Shown here: positions 23,381 through 32,376 of the stretch, piece by piece
Layout of the letters: each line of letters starts with the position of its first letter
Position numbering within the stretch: position 1 is the first letter of the stretch
NCBI RefSeq assembly: GCF_036898095.1
Contig: NC_090730.1
Span: forward strand, 24,175,691 to 24,239,690
Length of the DNA: 64,000 bases
Direction of reading: 5' to 3'
Source: Palaemon carinicauda
Lineage: Eukaryota > Arthropoda > Malacostraca > Decapoda > Palaemonidae
The notes under the pieces: model-generated
Databases searched by the model: none
What the model was told of the DNA's origin: nothing
What the model saw: the letters and a program-made list of their open reading frames with translations, nothing else
Program-made: the position numbers and the translations under genes

Positions 23381-23538
23381 CTTACCCGATAATCATGTAG
23401 CTGTCAACTCCGTTGCCCGACAGAATTCTATGGAGGGATACGCCAGCTATCACAATACTAGAAGGGGGTGTACTTACCAGCGCCACCTGTGGCCAGGTAC
23501 TCAATCATTTGTTGTTGACACCTCCTCAATTATTCCTC
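23381..23538 (+). repeat. Inverted terminal repeat of A, 3' side
   Basis: Reverse-complement match to 29926-30083, running from ACCCGATAATCATG to ATTATTCCTC with essentially no mismatches. The outer 35 bp on each side differ, as usual for DIRS termini, whose extensions are instead represented in the internal complementary region. Confidence 0.9.
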
Positions 23539-23583
23539 GGTCCACTGGTTCTCTCTGGGGAGGAAAGGGAGGGTCGATTAAAT

Positions 23584-23654
23584 CATGATTATCGGGTAAG
23601 TATATTCAAAAATTTATATTTTTCAATATTAAACTTACCCGATAATCATGTAGC
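23584..23654. repeat. Internal complementary region of A (18-bp deletion)
   Basis: It fuses the reverse complements of both element ends. Compared with the same region of E (62564-62653) it lacks 18 bp (TTTATTAATAAAAATAAC) exactly at the fusion, so it no longer matches the terminal 20 bp of the left end. Confidence 0.85.
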
Positions 23655-24055
23655 TGATTCACACCCAGGGAGGTGGGTGAAAACCAGTGTACAAGATTAA
23701 AGGATAGCTAAGTATCCCATATTTCATATAACAGTTATCTCAAATAACAATGAAATAATAAGTACCTGGTAAGGAAGTCGAATAGAACCGTTACTCTGCC
23801 TCTTTATTTAAAGTTCGTCTTCCTTACTGAGCGCAGCGTTCCTCTTGGAGGCTGAATCAACCCAAAGGTGCCAAAGTACACGGGGTTGCAACCCCTACTA
23901 AAGGACCTCTACCAAACCTTTAACCCAGGCGCTTCTCAAGAATGAATAGACCACCCGCCAAATCCAAGGATGCGGAAGGCTTCTTAGCCTACCGTAACAA
24001 CCATAAAAAACAACAATAAAAGTATTCAAGAGAAAGGTTAAAAAAGGTTATGGGA

Positions 24056-26923
24056 TTAAGGGAATGTAGTGGCTGAGCCCTCACCTACTACTGCACTCGC
24101 TGCTACGAATGGTCCCAGGGTGTAGCAGTTCTCGTAAAGAGACTGGACATCTTTCAGATAAAATGATGCAAACACTGACTTGCTCCTCCAATAGGTTGCA
24201 TCCATTATGCTCTGCAGAGAACGGTTTTTATTAAAGGCCAACGAAGTAGCTACAGCTCTTACTTCGTGGGTCCTTACCTTCAGCAATGCAAGGTCTTCCT
24301 CCTTTAAGTGAGAATGTGCTTCTCTGATCAGAAGCCTTATATAGTACGAAAGCCCATTCTTGGACATGGGTCTCGAGGGTTTCTTGATGGCACACCATAA
24401 GGCTTCTGACTGTCCTCGAATAGGTTTAGACCTCTTCAGATAATATTTGAGAGCTCTGACAGGGCAAAGAACTCTCTCAAGTTCGTTACCTACCATGTTG
24501 GAGAGGCTAGGTATTTCGAACGATCTAGGCCAAGGACGTGAAGGAAGCTCGTTCTTTGCTAGGAATCCAAGCTGAAAAGAACATGTTGCAGATTCGGTTG
24601 TGAAACCAATGTTCTTGCTGAAGGCATGAACCTCACTGACTCTCTTAGCTGTTGCAAGGCAAACGAGAAAAGCAGTCTTGAGGGTAAGATCCTTGAAGGA
24701 AGCTGACTGGAGAGGTTCGAACCTAGATGTCATAAGGAACCTTAAGACTACGTCTAGATTCCAGCCTGGAGTGGAAAGACGACGTTCTTTAGACGTCTCA
24801 AAAGACTTGAGAATGTCTTGAAGGTCCTTGTTGGAAGACAGGTCCAAACCTCTGTGGCGGAGAACTGAGGCCAACATGCTCCTATATCCTTTAATCGTAG
24901 GTGTTGAAAGGGATCTCTCATTCCTAAGATGTAGAAGGAAGTCAGCTATTTGGATCACAGAGGTATTGGTAGAGGATATTGAATTGGCTCTACACCAGCT
25001 TCGGAAGACCTCCCACTTAGACTGGTAGACTCTACGAGTGGAAACTCTTCTAGCTCTGGCAATCGCACTGGCTGCCTCCTTCGAAAAGCCTCTAGCTCTA
25101 GCGAATCTTTCGACAGTCTGAAGGCAGTCAGCCGAAGAGCGTGGAGGTTTGGGTGCAACCTGTCTACGTGAGGTTGACGTAGAAGGTCCACTCTTAGAGG
25201 TAGAGTCCTGGGGAAGTCGACTAGCCATTGAAGTACCTCTGTGTACCATTCTCTTGCAGGCCAAAGGGGAGCAACCAGCGTCAGCCGTGTCCCTTCGTGC
25301 GAGACGAATTTCTGCAGAACTTTGTTTATTATCTTGAACGGAGGGAATGCGTACAGGTCGAGATGGGACCAGTTCAGAAGAAAAGCATCCACATGAACCG
25401 CTGCAGGGTCTGGAACAGGGGAACAATAAAGCGGAAGTCTCTTGGTTATGGAGGTGGCAAACAGATCTATGGTAGGTTGACCCCACAAGGTCCAAAGTCT
25501 GTTGCACACACTCTTGTGGAGGGTCCATTCCGTGGGAATGACCTGATTCCTTCTGCTGAGGCGATCCGCTGAAACATTCATATCGCCCTGGATGAACCTC
25601 GTGACCAGAGTGAGGTTTAGACCTCTTGACCAAATGAGGAGGTCCCTTGCGATCTCGTAAAGGCTCCTCGAATGGGTCCCTCCTTGCTTGGAGATGTAAG
25701 CCAAGGCTGTGGTGTTGTCTGAATTCACCTCCACCACTTTGCCTAGCAGGAGGGACTTGAAGTTCAGCAGGGCTAGATGAACTGCTAACAGTTCCTTGCA
25801 GTTGATGTGGAGTAATCCTTGTTCCTTGTTCCATACTCCTGAGCATTCCCGTCCGTCCAAGGTCGCACCCCAGCCCGAGTCCGATGCATCTGAGAAGAGA
25901 TGAAGATTGGGGGTCTGGATGGCCAATGATAGACCCTCCTTGAGAAGGAGATTGTGCTTCCACCACAGGAGAGTGGTCTTCATCTCTTGGTTGATAGGGA
26001 TAGAGACTGCTTCTAGAGTCGAGCCCTTGTCCCAATGAGCAGCAAGATGGAATTGAAGAGGGCGGAGGTGGAGTCTTCCTAGCTCGACAAACAGGGCCAG
26101 TGATGAGAGGGTCCCTGTGAGACTCATCCACTGTCTCACTGAGCAATTGCTCCTCTTCAGCATGCTCATGATGCACTCTAGGGCTTGGTTTATCCTGGGG
26201 GCCGATGGAAAAGCCCGAAAATCCTGACTCTGAATCTCCATTCCCAGGTACACAATGGATTGGGAGGGAATGAGTTGAGATTTCTCTATATTGACTAATA
26301 GACCTAGGTCTCTGATTAAGTCTAAAGTCCAATTGAGGTTCTCCAGACAACGACGACTCGTGGAGGCTCTCAACAGCCAGTCGTCTAGGTAGAGGGAGGC
26401 TCTGATGTTCGATAAGTGTAGGAATTTCGCTACATTCCTCATCAGATGAGTAAAGACCATAGGAGCTGTGCTTAGGCCAAAACACAGGGCTTGGAACTGA
26501 TAGACAACCTTTCCGAAAACGAATCTCAGGAAAGGTTGGGAGTCTGGATGAATGGGAACGTGAAAGTATGCATCTTTCAAGTCCAACGAGACCATCCAGT
26601 CCTCCTGTCTGACCGCTGCTAAGACCGACTTGGTCGTCTCCATCGTGAACGTCTGCTTGGTGACATACTCGTTGAGAGAGCTGACGTCCAGCACCGGTCT
26701 CCAACCTCCTGTCTTCTTGGCCACAAGAAAGAGACGGTTGTAGAAGCCCGGGGATTGATGGTCCCGGACTATAACCACTGCCTTCTTCTGCACAAGTAGC
26801 GACACCTCCTGTTGCAATGCTAGCCTCTTGTCCTCTTCTTTGTAGTTGGGAGAGAGGTTGATGGGCGATGTGGTCAGAGGTGGTTTGAGGCAGAATGGAA
26901 TCCTGTAACCGTACCTCAGCCAA
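24056..26923 (-). CDS. DIRS tyrosine recombinase (element A)
   Basis: A 955-residue frame. The C-terminal 360 residues form a phage-integrase-type tyrosine recombinase, expected to insert the circular cDNA. There is an N-terminal SAM-like core-binding part (RVYQSKWEVFRSWC, IADFLLHLRNE) and a catalytic domain with Arg761 (ATAKRVSEVHAF), His886 and Arg889 (THEVRAVATSLAF), Trp912 and the nucleophile Tyr922 (ASFYLKDV). All tetrad positions are present. The first 590 or so residues overlap the RT/RNase H frame in another phase and show no known domain. Part of this may be real dual coding or an open shadow, and the true start is unknown. Element D has a frame of exactly the same length. Confidence 0.88.
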   Translation of the reverse strand: MAEVRLQDSILPQTTSDHIAHQPLSQLQRRGQEASIATGGVATCAEEGSGYSPGPSIPGLLQPSLSCGQEDRRLETGAGRQLSQRVCHQADVHDGDDQVGLSSGQTGGLDGLVGLERCILSRSHSSRLPTFPEIRFRKGCLSVPSPVFWPKHSSYGLYSSDEECSEIPTLIEHQSLPLPRRLAVESLHESSLSGEPQLDFRLNQRPRSISQYREISTHSLPIHCVPGNGDSESGFSGFSIGPQDKPSPRVHHEHAEEEQLLSETVDESHRDPLITGPVCRARKTPPPPSSIPSCCSLGQGLDSRSSLYPYQPRDEDHSPVVEAQSPSQGGSIIGHPDPQSSSLLRCIGLGLGCDLGRTGMLRSMEQGTRITPHQLQGTVSSSSSPAELQVPPARQSGGGEFRQHHSLGLHLQARRDPFEEPLRDRKGPPHLVKRSKPHSGHEVHPGRYECFSGSPQQKESGHSHGMDPPQECVQQTLDLVGSTYHRSVCHLHNQETSALLFPCSRPCSGSCGCFSSELVPSRPVRIPSVQDNKQSSAEIRLARRDTADAGCSPLACKRMVHRGTSMASRLPQDSTSKSGPSTSTSRRQVAPKPPRSSADCLQTVERFARARGFSKEAASAIARARRVSTRRVYQSKWEVFRSWCRANSISSTNTSVIQIADFLLHLRNERSLSTPTIKGYRSMLASVLRHRGLDLSSNKDLQDILKSFETSKERRLSTPGWNLDVVLRFLMTSRFEPLQSASFKDLTLKTAFLVCLATAKRVSEVHAFSKNIGFTTESATCSFQLGFLAKNELPSRPWPRSFEIPSLSNMVGNELERVLCPVRALKYYLKRSKPIRGQSEALWCAIKKPSRPMSKNGLSYYIRLLIREAHSHLKEEDLALLKVRTHEVRAVATSLAFNKNRSLQSIMDATYWRSKSVFASFYLKDVQSLYENCYTLGPFVAASAVVGEGSATTFP

Positions 26924-27180
26924 CTGACAGACTGTGCGTCTGCACCTCTCTTCTCCCAGGCTCGCCAGAAGATCTTGAGCCTGGCTCCTACTGTTGTCTG
27001 GAGAAACTGAGAGTCAGTTCTTTCCCTTAGATGGCCTGGATCCTTTCCTAGACTTGCTCCTGTGAGAGTCTGGACGGGAGCTTCCTCGGCTGGGGGCTCT
27101 ACCACGAAAGGGCGGTATGAACCTAGTAGCCGGGGTATCAGCCACTGGGGAGCGATAAGTCTTGGGGACTGAGGTGGCAA
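24955..27180 (-). CDS. DIRS reverse transcriptase/RNase H (element A)
   Basis: A 741-residue polyprotein that copies the element RNA. RT motifs: SPGFYNRLFLVAKKTGGWRP (143-162), LDLKDAYFHVPI (199-210), CFGLSTAP (233-240) and the active-site YLDD (264-267). RNase H follows with Asp431 (FSDAS), Glu463 (CKELLAV), Asp488 (NSDNTTA) and Asp539 (SADRLS). After it comes a segment with DLFAT (572) and LYAFPPF (609-615), at the position where DIRS elements carry a Dam-like methyltransferase domain; that identity is inference. It overlaps gag by 167 nt upstream and the recombinase frame by nearly 2 kb downstream, so internal initiation, frameshifting or separate mRNAs are needed. Confidence 0.92.
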   Translation of the reverse strand: MPPQSPRLIAPQWLIPRLLGSYRPFVVEPPAEEAPVQTLTGASLGKDPGHLRERTDSQFLQTTVGARLKIFWRAWEKRGADAQSVSWLRYGYRIPFCLKPPLTTSPINLSPNYKEEDKRLALQQEVSLLVQKKAVVIVRDHQSPGFYNRLFLVAKKTGGWRPVLDVSSLNEYVTKQTFTMETTKSVLAAVRQEDWMVSLDLKDAYFHVPIHPDSQPFLRFVFGKVVYQFQALCFGLSTAPMVFTHLMRNVAKFLHLSNIRASLYLDDWLLRASTSRRCLENLNWTLDLIRDLGLLVNIEKSQLIPSQSIVYLGMEIQSQDFRAFPSAPRINQALECIMSMLKRSNCSVRQWMSLTGTLSSLALFVELGRLHLRPLQFHLAAHWDKGSTLEAVSIPINQEMKTTLLWWKHNLLLKEGLSLAIQTPNLHLFSDASDSGWGATLDGRECSGVWNKEQGLLHINCKELLAVHLALLNFKSLLLGKVVEVNSDNTTALAYISKQGGTHSRSLYEIARDLLIWSRGLNLTLVTRFIQGDMNVSADRLSRRNQVIPTEWTLHKSVCNRLWTLWGQPTIDLFATSITKRLPLYCSPVPDPAAVHVDAFLLNWSHLDLYAFPPFKIINKVLQKFVSHEGTRLTLVAPLWPAREWYTEVLQWLVDFPRTLPLRVDLLRQPHVDRLHPNLHALRLTAFRLSKDSLELEAFRRRQPVRLPELEEFPLVESTSLSGRSSEAGVEPIQYPLPIPL

Positions 27181-29755
27181 CCTTAGACTTACGAGCCGAA
27201 GAGGCTACAAGATCGTGCGTGTCCTTTTGTATCAGGGCAGCAGACAAGTCCTTAACTAGCTCCTCGGGAAAGAGGAACTTTGAGAGTGGAGCAAAAAGGA
27301 GTTGTGACCGTTGGCAAGGTGTAATGCTGGCGGAAAGGAAGGTACACAGTTGTTCCCTTTTCTTCAACACCCCTGATACAAATAACGACGCTAGCTCGCC
27401 CGATCCATCTCTGATGGCCTTATCCATGCAGGACATTAATAGCATGGCAGAATCTTTGTCCGCAGGAGAGGTTTTCTTGCTGAGGGCCCCCAGGCACCAG
27501 TCGAGAAAGTTGAACATTTCAAATGCTCTGAACAACCCTTTCAGTAAATGATCCAGGTCTGAGAAGGTCCAACAAACCTTCGAGCGTCTCATAGCAGTTC
27601 TCCGAGGCGAGTCCACCAGACTTGAGAAGTCAGCCTGGGCAGAGGCAGGTACTCCTAAGCCTGGTGCTTCCCCTGTGGCATACCAAACGCTAGCTTTCGA
27701 AGCGAGCTTCGTTGGAGGGAACATGAAGGAAGTCTTGCCAAGATGTTGTTTAGACTGCAGCCACTCCCCTAAGATCCTTAAAGCCCTCTTGGAGGATCTA
27801 GCTAGGACAAGCTTAGTATAGTTGGACTTAGCTTGTTGTACGCCCAGCGAAAACTCAGATGGTGGAGAGCGGGGAATAGCAGAGACAAAGTGGTCTGGGT
27901 AAATCTCCCTGAGTAGAGCCAAGACCTTACGAAAATCAATCGACGGTGGAGAAAGCTTAGATTCGTCCACGTCTGATGAGGGATCAAGGTGTGCCTCCTC
28001 ATCATCCGACACCTCATCAGCAGAGTGTAGCGAAGCGATCGGACAAGAATGCTGAACCGCAGAGTCAGAACGGGTAGGAACAATAACAGTGGTTTCCTCT
28101 TCCAGTAACTGATGAGGGAAAACCTGAGGCTCAGACTGCAAAGGCTGAACAACAGACGAAGCAGAAGGCAGGCGCATGGGTGAAGGAGGTTGACTCCTAG
28201 CAAGAGAGGTTGAACCCAAGGATTGCACTAGCTGAGCGGAGGACGGAGGCGGAGTAGTCCGTTCCTGTTCCTGTGAGATGAGCGGAGCATGATGAGGTTG
28301 AGGCTGCGCAGAACAAGGTAAAGTTCTCGCAAGCTGAGGCTCCTGAGGCGCAAGTCCAGGGTGTAGAGGAGCTTGCCTTGAGGAGGGTTGAGCTCGCTGC
28401 AGCGATGGCTGAGCAGACTGACTCACGGAGGGGAGAGGTTGTTGTACCCCAACCGAGAGTTGCACCACTGGTGGAGCAGCAAGGGGAGGCGGAGGAAGAG
28501 TGGAATAACTCTCCTGATCCCAAAGCAAGGGTTGCCTTAAAGAAGGCTGAGGCTGAACACCACTGGGAACAGCGAACTCCGAAAGTGGCTCAACATCGTA
28601 CGCCTGGCAGATGGTGCTGCGACCAGGCGGAGCAAGCGCAGGCGGGGCGAGCACAGGCGGAGCGAGAACAGGCGGAAGGAGTGTAGGTGGAGGCGGAGGT
28701 GCAACACTCTCAGCCCGACACTCACGCATCAAGTCCGAAAGCTGAGCTTGCATGGACTGAAGCAGGGTCCACTTGGGATCGGCAGAAACGATAACAGACT
28801 GAGGTAAAGTCTTAACAGTCGAGCTCTGTTTTGGCAGAACCTTACTCCTCTTGGGCGGAGTACAGTCGACAGATGACTGAGGCGAGTCAGAGCTGAGCCA
28901 ATGACTGCAACCTGGCTGAGCACTCGCGGACTGGACTCTACGTTTAAGCGGTCTCGAGACCTGAGACCAACGTTTCTTCCCTGCCAGTTGATCAGCGGAC
29001 GAGAATAAGACGGGCTCAATCGTCTGCAGGTGGGAGTGACGGTCTAAGGAAGACACGCCCGCAACCACCGAGGATAGTTCTGTGCGCCTAACAAGGCCTG
29101 TCGAACCCTTAAGCCCTTCGACATTGCTTCTCCCCTGGGCATGGGAGCTTGCAAGAGGTCCCGGACTGGGAGGACGACTGGCTCGCACAGAAAAATCCTC
29201 ACGCACCACACTGGCACCACTAGCACTTGGCACTGCACCGACACTAGCACTCGTCACAGCACTGGCACTAACTCCACCCACTGCACTCTTGACCTTCAGT
29301 TCTTTAACTTCGGCCATCAGAGACTTATGGTCACTTACCACTGATTCTACTTTATCGCCTAAAGCCTGAATAGCACGCAAAACAACTGACATATCAGGCG
29401 GAGGGCACACAGTAGGTTCGGGGGTAGCCACTACAGGGGTAGGAAAAGGTAGGGGATCATGAGGTGAGGAAAACATAGAAGAGTGAGAAGAACTCCTCCT
29501 AACTCTACCTCTCTCTAACTTAGATGAATATTTTAAAAGACGGACAAATTCCAATTCCGAAAGTCCGGCGCATTCCTCACATCGATTTTCTAACAGACAG
29601 GGCCTGTCCCTACAGTCAGAACAAGCGGTGTGAGGATCTACCGAGGCCTTCGGAATACGCCTATTGCAAGACCTACATCGTCTATGGGAGGGGGCTTGCG
29701 AAATGTCAGACATCTTGTAATCCAAAGAGTTAGCCAAAGGGGGATCCAAAAACAA
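27014..29755 (-). CDS. DIRS Gag-like protein (element A)
   Basis: A 913-residue structural-type protein. Near the N-terminus is a cysteine cluster (CRSCNRRIP, HTACSDCRDRPC, RCEEC) likely to bind zinc. A coiled-coil-like stretch around 125-155 (IQALGDKVESVVSDHKSL) follows, then a long Pro/Gln/Ser-rich linker with repeated PPVLA-type units. A conserved globular part contains FEMFNFLDWCLGALSKK, and the tail is basic (RGRAPSRGSSR to KGKN), probably RNA-binding. The second Met (MSDISQ) aligns better with Gag of D (MADPSQ) than the first, so the start may be at 29713. Assigned by position and by similarity between A and D; no classical retroviral CCHC knuckle was seen. Confidence 0.82.
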   Translation of the reverse strand: MFLDPPLANSLDYKMSDISQAPSHRRCRSCNRRIPKASVDPHTACSDCRDRPCLLENRCEECAGLSELEFVRLLKYSSKLERGRVRRSSSHSSMFSSPHDPLPFPTPVVATPEPTVCPPPDMSVVLRAIQALGDKVESVVSDHKSLMAEVKELKVKSAVGGVSASAVTSASVGAVPSASGASVVREDFSVRASRPPSPGPLASSHAQGRSNVEGLKGSTGLVRRTELSSVVAGVSSLDRHSHLQTIEPVLFSSADQLAGKKRWSQVSRPLKRRVQSASAQPGCSHWLSSDSPQSSVDCTPPKRSKVLPKQSSTVKTLPQSVIVSADPKWTLLQSMQAQLSDLMRECRAESVAPPPPPTLLPPVLAPPVLAPPALAPPGRSTICQAYDVEPLSEFAVPSGVQPQPSLRQPLLWDQESYSTLPPPPLAAPPVVQLSVGVQQPLPSVSQSAQPSLQRAQPSSRQAPLHPGLAPQEPQLARTLPCSAQPQPHHAPLISQEQERTTPPPSSAQLVQSLGSTSLARSQPPSPMRLPSASSVVQPLQSEPQVFPHQLLEEETTVIVPTRSDSAVQHSCPIASLHSADEVSDDEEAHLDPSSDVDESKLSPPSIDFRKVLALLREIYPDHFVSAIPRSPPSEFSLGVQQAKSNYTKLVLARSSKRALRILGEWLQSKQHLGKTSFMFPPTKLASKASVWYATGEAPGLGVPASAQADFSSLVDSPRRTAMRRSKVCWTFSDLDHLLKGLFRAFEMFNFLDWCLGALSKKTSPADKDSAMLLMSCMDKAIRDGSGELASLFVSGVLKKREQLCTFLSASITPCQRSQLLFAPLSKFLFPEELVKDLSAALIQKDTHDLVASSARKSKVATSVPKTYRSPVADTPATRFIPPFRGRAPSRGSSRPDSHRSKSRKGSRPSKGKN

Positions 29756-29925
29756 GCAAAATTCGTTAACCGTTATATCAGTATTATATAAAAGCTATCT
29801 AGCTAATATAAGAAGGATTCCAGTAAAGCGACAGCCGTTAATCTGAGAGAATACTTCACCAAATATCCGTGAATAAACTCGAAGACCATAAGCGTATCCC
29901 AGAACGTCTAGCCGGAAGCACGACA

Positions 29926-30083
29926 GAGGAATAATTGAGGAGGTGTCAACAACAAATGATTGAGTACCTGGCCACAGGTGGCGCTGGTAAGTACACCCCC
30001 TTCTAGTATTGTGATAGCTGGCGTATCCCTCCATAGAATTCTGTCGGGCAACGGAGTTGACAGCTACATGATTATCGGGTAAG
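29926..30083 (-). repeat. Inverted terminal repeat of A, 5' side
   Basis: Partner of 23381-23538. It precedes gag by about 170 nt and should include the element promoter. Confidence 0.9.
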
Positions 30084-30093
30084 TTTAATATTG

Positions 30094-30163
30094 AAAAATC
30101 TTCATTAACACCAGCTACTCTTCTTGCAACTGTTTGGTTGGATAATGACACTTTTAAATTTTC

Positions 30164-30165
<2 letters not shown>
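30094..30165 (-). pseudogene. hAT/GTF2IRD2-like transposase remnant, upstream part
   Basis: The minus strand encodes SLSNQTVARRVAGVNEDF, resembling the L-S-x-x-T-V-x-R-R-V motif of GTF2IRD2/ZBED-type hAT-derived proteins. It runs straight into the GAAAAAT junction of element A and is continued in phase at 23344. A (GA)n tract replaces sequence further upstream. Confidence 0.6.

Positions 30166-30166
<1 letters not shown>

Positions 30167-30214
<48 letters not shown>
30167..30214. repeat. (GA)n microsatellite
   Basis: About 23 GA units. Confidence 0.95.
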
Positions 30215-30219
<5 letters not shown>

Positions 30220-30229
30220 AGCTTGAATA

Positions 30230-32207
30230 AAGCTGTAACTAACCCATAAATTTTACTATTTCATATAGGCATAGAAATTTAGCGTTTTTCGCGTACAACG
30301 TAAATTTGTAATATTAGTGATCATGGCCCGCAAATAATCAACCGGGAGGACACATTTGGCCTGCTGGCCTGTAGTTGGACCAACATGCCTTTAGTGTTTT
30401 AACCCTCTCTTGGATGTCCTTCCTCTTGCACCTAAATCATGAAGCATGTGTAGGAGCTAAGAGGAAAGAATGGCTGTAATATCTGTTACTACGAGATAGG
30501 GACTTGTGTTCATAAGATGTATTGAGTGGGAAGTCTTGTCTCCCTCTCTGACCCCGAATACAGTACTGTGGTGATAATCTCAAAATTTCTGGTATGACCC
30601 ATCCAGATTCTCTGTACCTTTGAGCAAAGTAATATGGTGGTGAATTTGTCCTCTGTCCTTTAGGAGATAACTGCTCCAGATAGGAAGTAAGGGGGAGGGG
30701 GGGGGGGGAACTCGAAGAAATAGCATACATGGTTGCGCATTCTTTTGCCTCTCGTACTATTGAAGCGGTCTTATCTATAAACCTGAAAAATATCTATTCC
30801 TTTTGGGATTTGATCTAGATGTAGACATATTCTCATCTCTATGTGTACCTGTAACGGGATGCATCAATCTATACAATGGTAAGTTTGTTTCATACACACC
30901 TGAGCACGTTGTTGACAATCGTGAAATAGTAGAAGTGTATTCTGTCTGTGGACGCATATTGTTAGCGGCGCATTTCAGCTGGTAGGCCTACTGGGGGAGG
31001 CATGCTTGTGGCAGCAAGTTCAGGCGGTGTGAGTGTTCCTGATTGAACATTTGTTTTGTGCCACAGTCAGCAAGCACTTTTCTGTATCTATTTGGGGAAG
31101 TAAACGCTAGGGTTGTTTGTGTATCTACGGACGCAGGGAGAGATTTGCACTCACAATGGGTCAGTAGGACCAGCCTTGTTGCTATTTTTGAGATTTGGAA
31201 AACAAAGTACCTTTCTTTTTAGGGGAAGATGATACTCTGGGTCCTTGCATAGTATCCGGAAGAACTGATACTTTTCTAGGAGAGAAGTTAGCTGGTTCCA
31301 TCTTAGGAGAGAACATACCTTTAGGGCCTTTTGGAGTCACGGAAAGGCCCGAGTCCTATGACACTGTACTGGTGAATAGTACAGTTCTTCCAAAATCATG
31401 GGAGGCATGCCTGGAGACACCTGCCACCCATTTGCTGAATGGTGTGAGGCCATGGTGGGTGTACCTTGAGAAGTCAAATGGTGTAATTTAATTTGAGAAC
31501 CATCCCCTACTATAGAGGAGAAATCTCCTTGCTCTCTTCTATCTGAAGTAAACAATTGTTCCCCGAGCTTAGCACACTCGTTAGGGTTCACAAAATCTAG
31601 CGAAATAAAAGATGCCTGTTCTGGCTGATTAACAGCTGAAGCCAAAGGATCATAATCACTTAGTGTATTTTACGTTTCACTGAGCACAATGGGAGATAAT
31701 ACATCAACAAATTCATGCAGGAGCAAATGGCCACCACCCTTTATTATCAGAGCATCTAAGGACTCCAATCAAGAAGGACCAGAAAGAAAATTCAGGACTC
31801 AGTAGAGGTTTCTGATTTTTGCCCTCTTTGTAGGAAGACGTAGACAACTAACAAATTTTTTCCATTCGGAGGAAGAACACTCCTGACAAATTTCACAAGG
31901 GGAGTTCATTGACCATCTTCCCATGACACCTTGGACACCATATTCCCATGACACCTTGGACATAAAGGATGCGGATTTACCTCCACCCGACATTCAAGGC
32001 CGGAGCAGGTCCACATACATACTTGAGAAGCCAATATAATCACAATCACTGAAAGAGAAAGCATGAATCACAGCATGCACAGCGGTCGAGTGGCAACTAT
32101 ACAAATGTTTCCAGACCCACAAAACTCCTTTAATTTTGACCATAGTAAAACTGCAACATAGCAAACCAATAAAACTGACAAGGTTTGTATTTTCATAGAA
32201 ACAAATC
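30230..32207 (-). mobile_element. DIRS-like remnant I (5' part)
   Basis: The reverse strand at 32207-32165 carries TTTGTTTCTATG, then ATACAAACC, like the termini of F, G and H. The downstream minus frame 31799-31993 has a short Cys cluster (CEICQECSSSEWKKF) resembling the end of the DIRS gag zinc cluster. Frame 31337-31645 may be more gag. No RT or recombinase was found. The low-coordinate boundary is uncertain. Confidence 0.45.
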
Positions 32208-32294
32208 AATATTGTATACAGTACTTAAATATGAAGATTTCAAATACTGTACCTTAATCATCTGTGGATAAAAGAAACAGATATCAAAATAAAC

Positions 32295-32300
32295 TTTATT
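32295..32300 (-). promoter_or_regulatory. Candidate poly(A) signal of EXOSC2
   Basis: AATAAA on the minus strand, only a few bases after the EXOSC2 stop codon. The very short spacing is unusual but possible; another signal further downstream is not excluded. Confidence 0.4.
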
Positions 32301-32304
32301 TGTC

Positions 32305-32376
32305 TTATTCATTCATTTTCTGCACTGTTGCCATGGCCACATCTTGCATCACATCTGGACGAAGAAGATCTCTGAT
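32305..32376 (-). CDS. EXOSC2: EXOSC2 (Rrp4), last exon
   Basis: Encodes the last 23 residues, IRDLLRPDVMQDVAMATVQK plus three more, then TAA. It matches the C-terminal helix of animal EXOSC2 (IKDILKPEIMEEIV in the human protein, from memory). The acceptor is TTTCTTTCAG at 32377-32386, and the phase is 0, continuous with the exon at 36762-36893. Its shortness makes it easy to miss. EXOSC2 is one of three S1/KH cap subunits of the RNA exosome, which processes and degrades RNA 3' to 5' in nucleus and cytoplasm. Confidence 0.88.
   Translation of the reverse strand: MRDLLRPDVMQDVAMATVQKMNE

Larger units (their letters stand above)
23345..30098 (-). mobile_element. DIRS-like retrotransposon A, apparently full length
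   Basis: A 6.75-kb element read on the minus strand: 5' terminal repeat, gag, RT/RNase H, tyrosine recombinase, internal complementary region, 3' terminal repeat. There is no integrase, no protease-like domain and no LTRs. All three large frames are open. It is inserted in a hAT-like transposase remnant without target-site duplication; GAAAAAT occurs at both junctions (23339-23345 and 30093-30099). Nearly identical sequence in E (62334 onward) shows recent activity of the family. The internal complementary region of A has an 18-bp deletion relative to E. Confidence 0.92.

Noticed and set aside
24828..29369. Plus-strand open frames over element A (and similarly over B and D)
   Set aside because: They are antisense shadows of the element genes, with no motifs of their own and no conservation of position between A and D.
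23345..30098. Possibility that the large elements are LTR retrotransposons or viral insertions
   Set aside because: The terminal repeats are inverted, there is no DDE integrase or envelope-like frame, and a tyrosine recombinase plus an internal complementary region is present. All of these point to DIRS elements.
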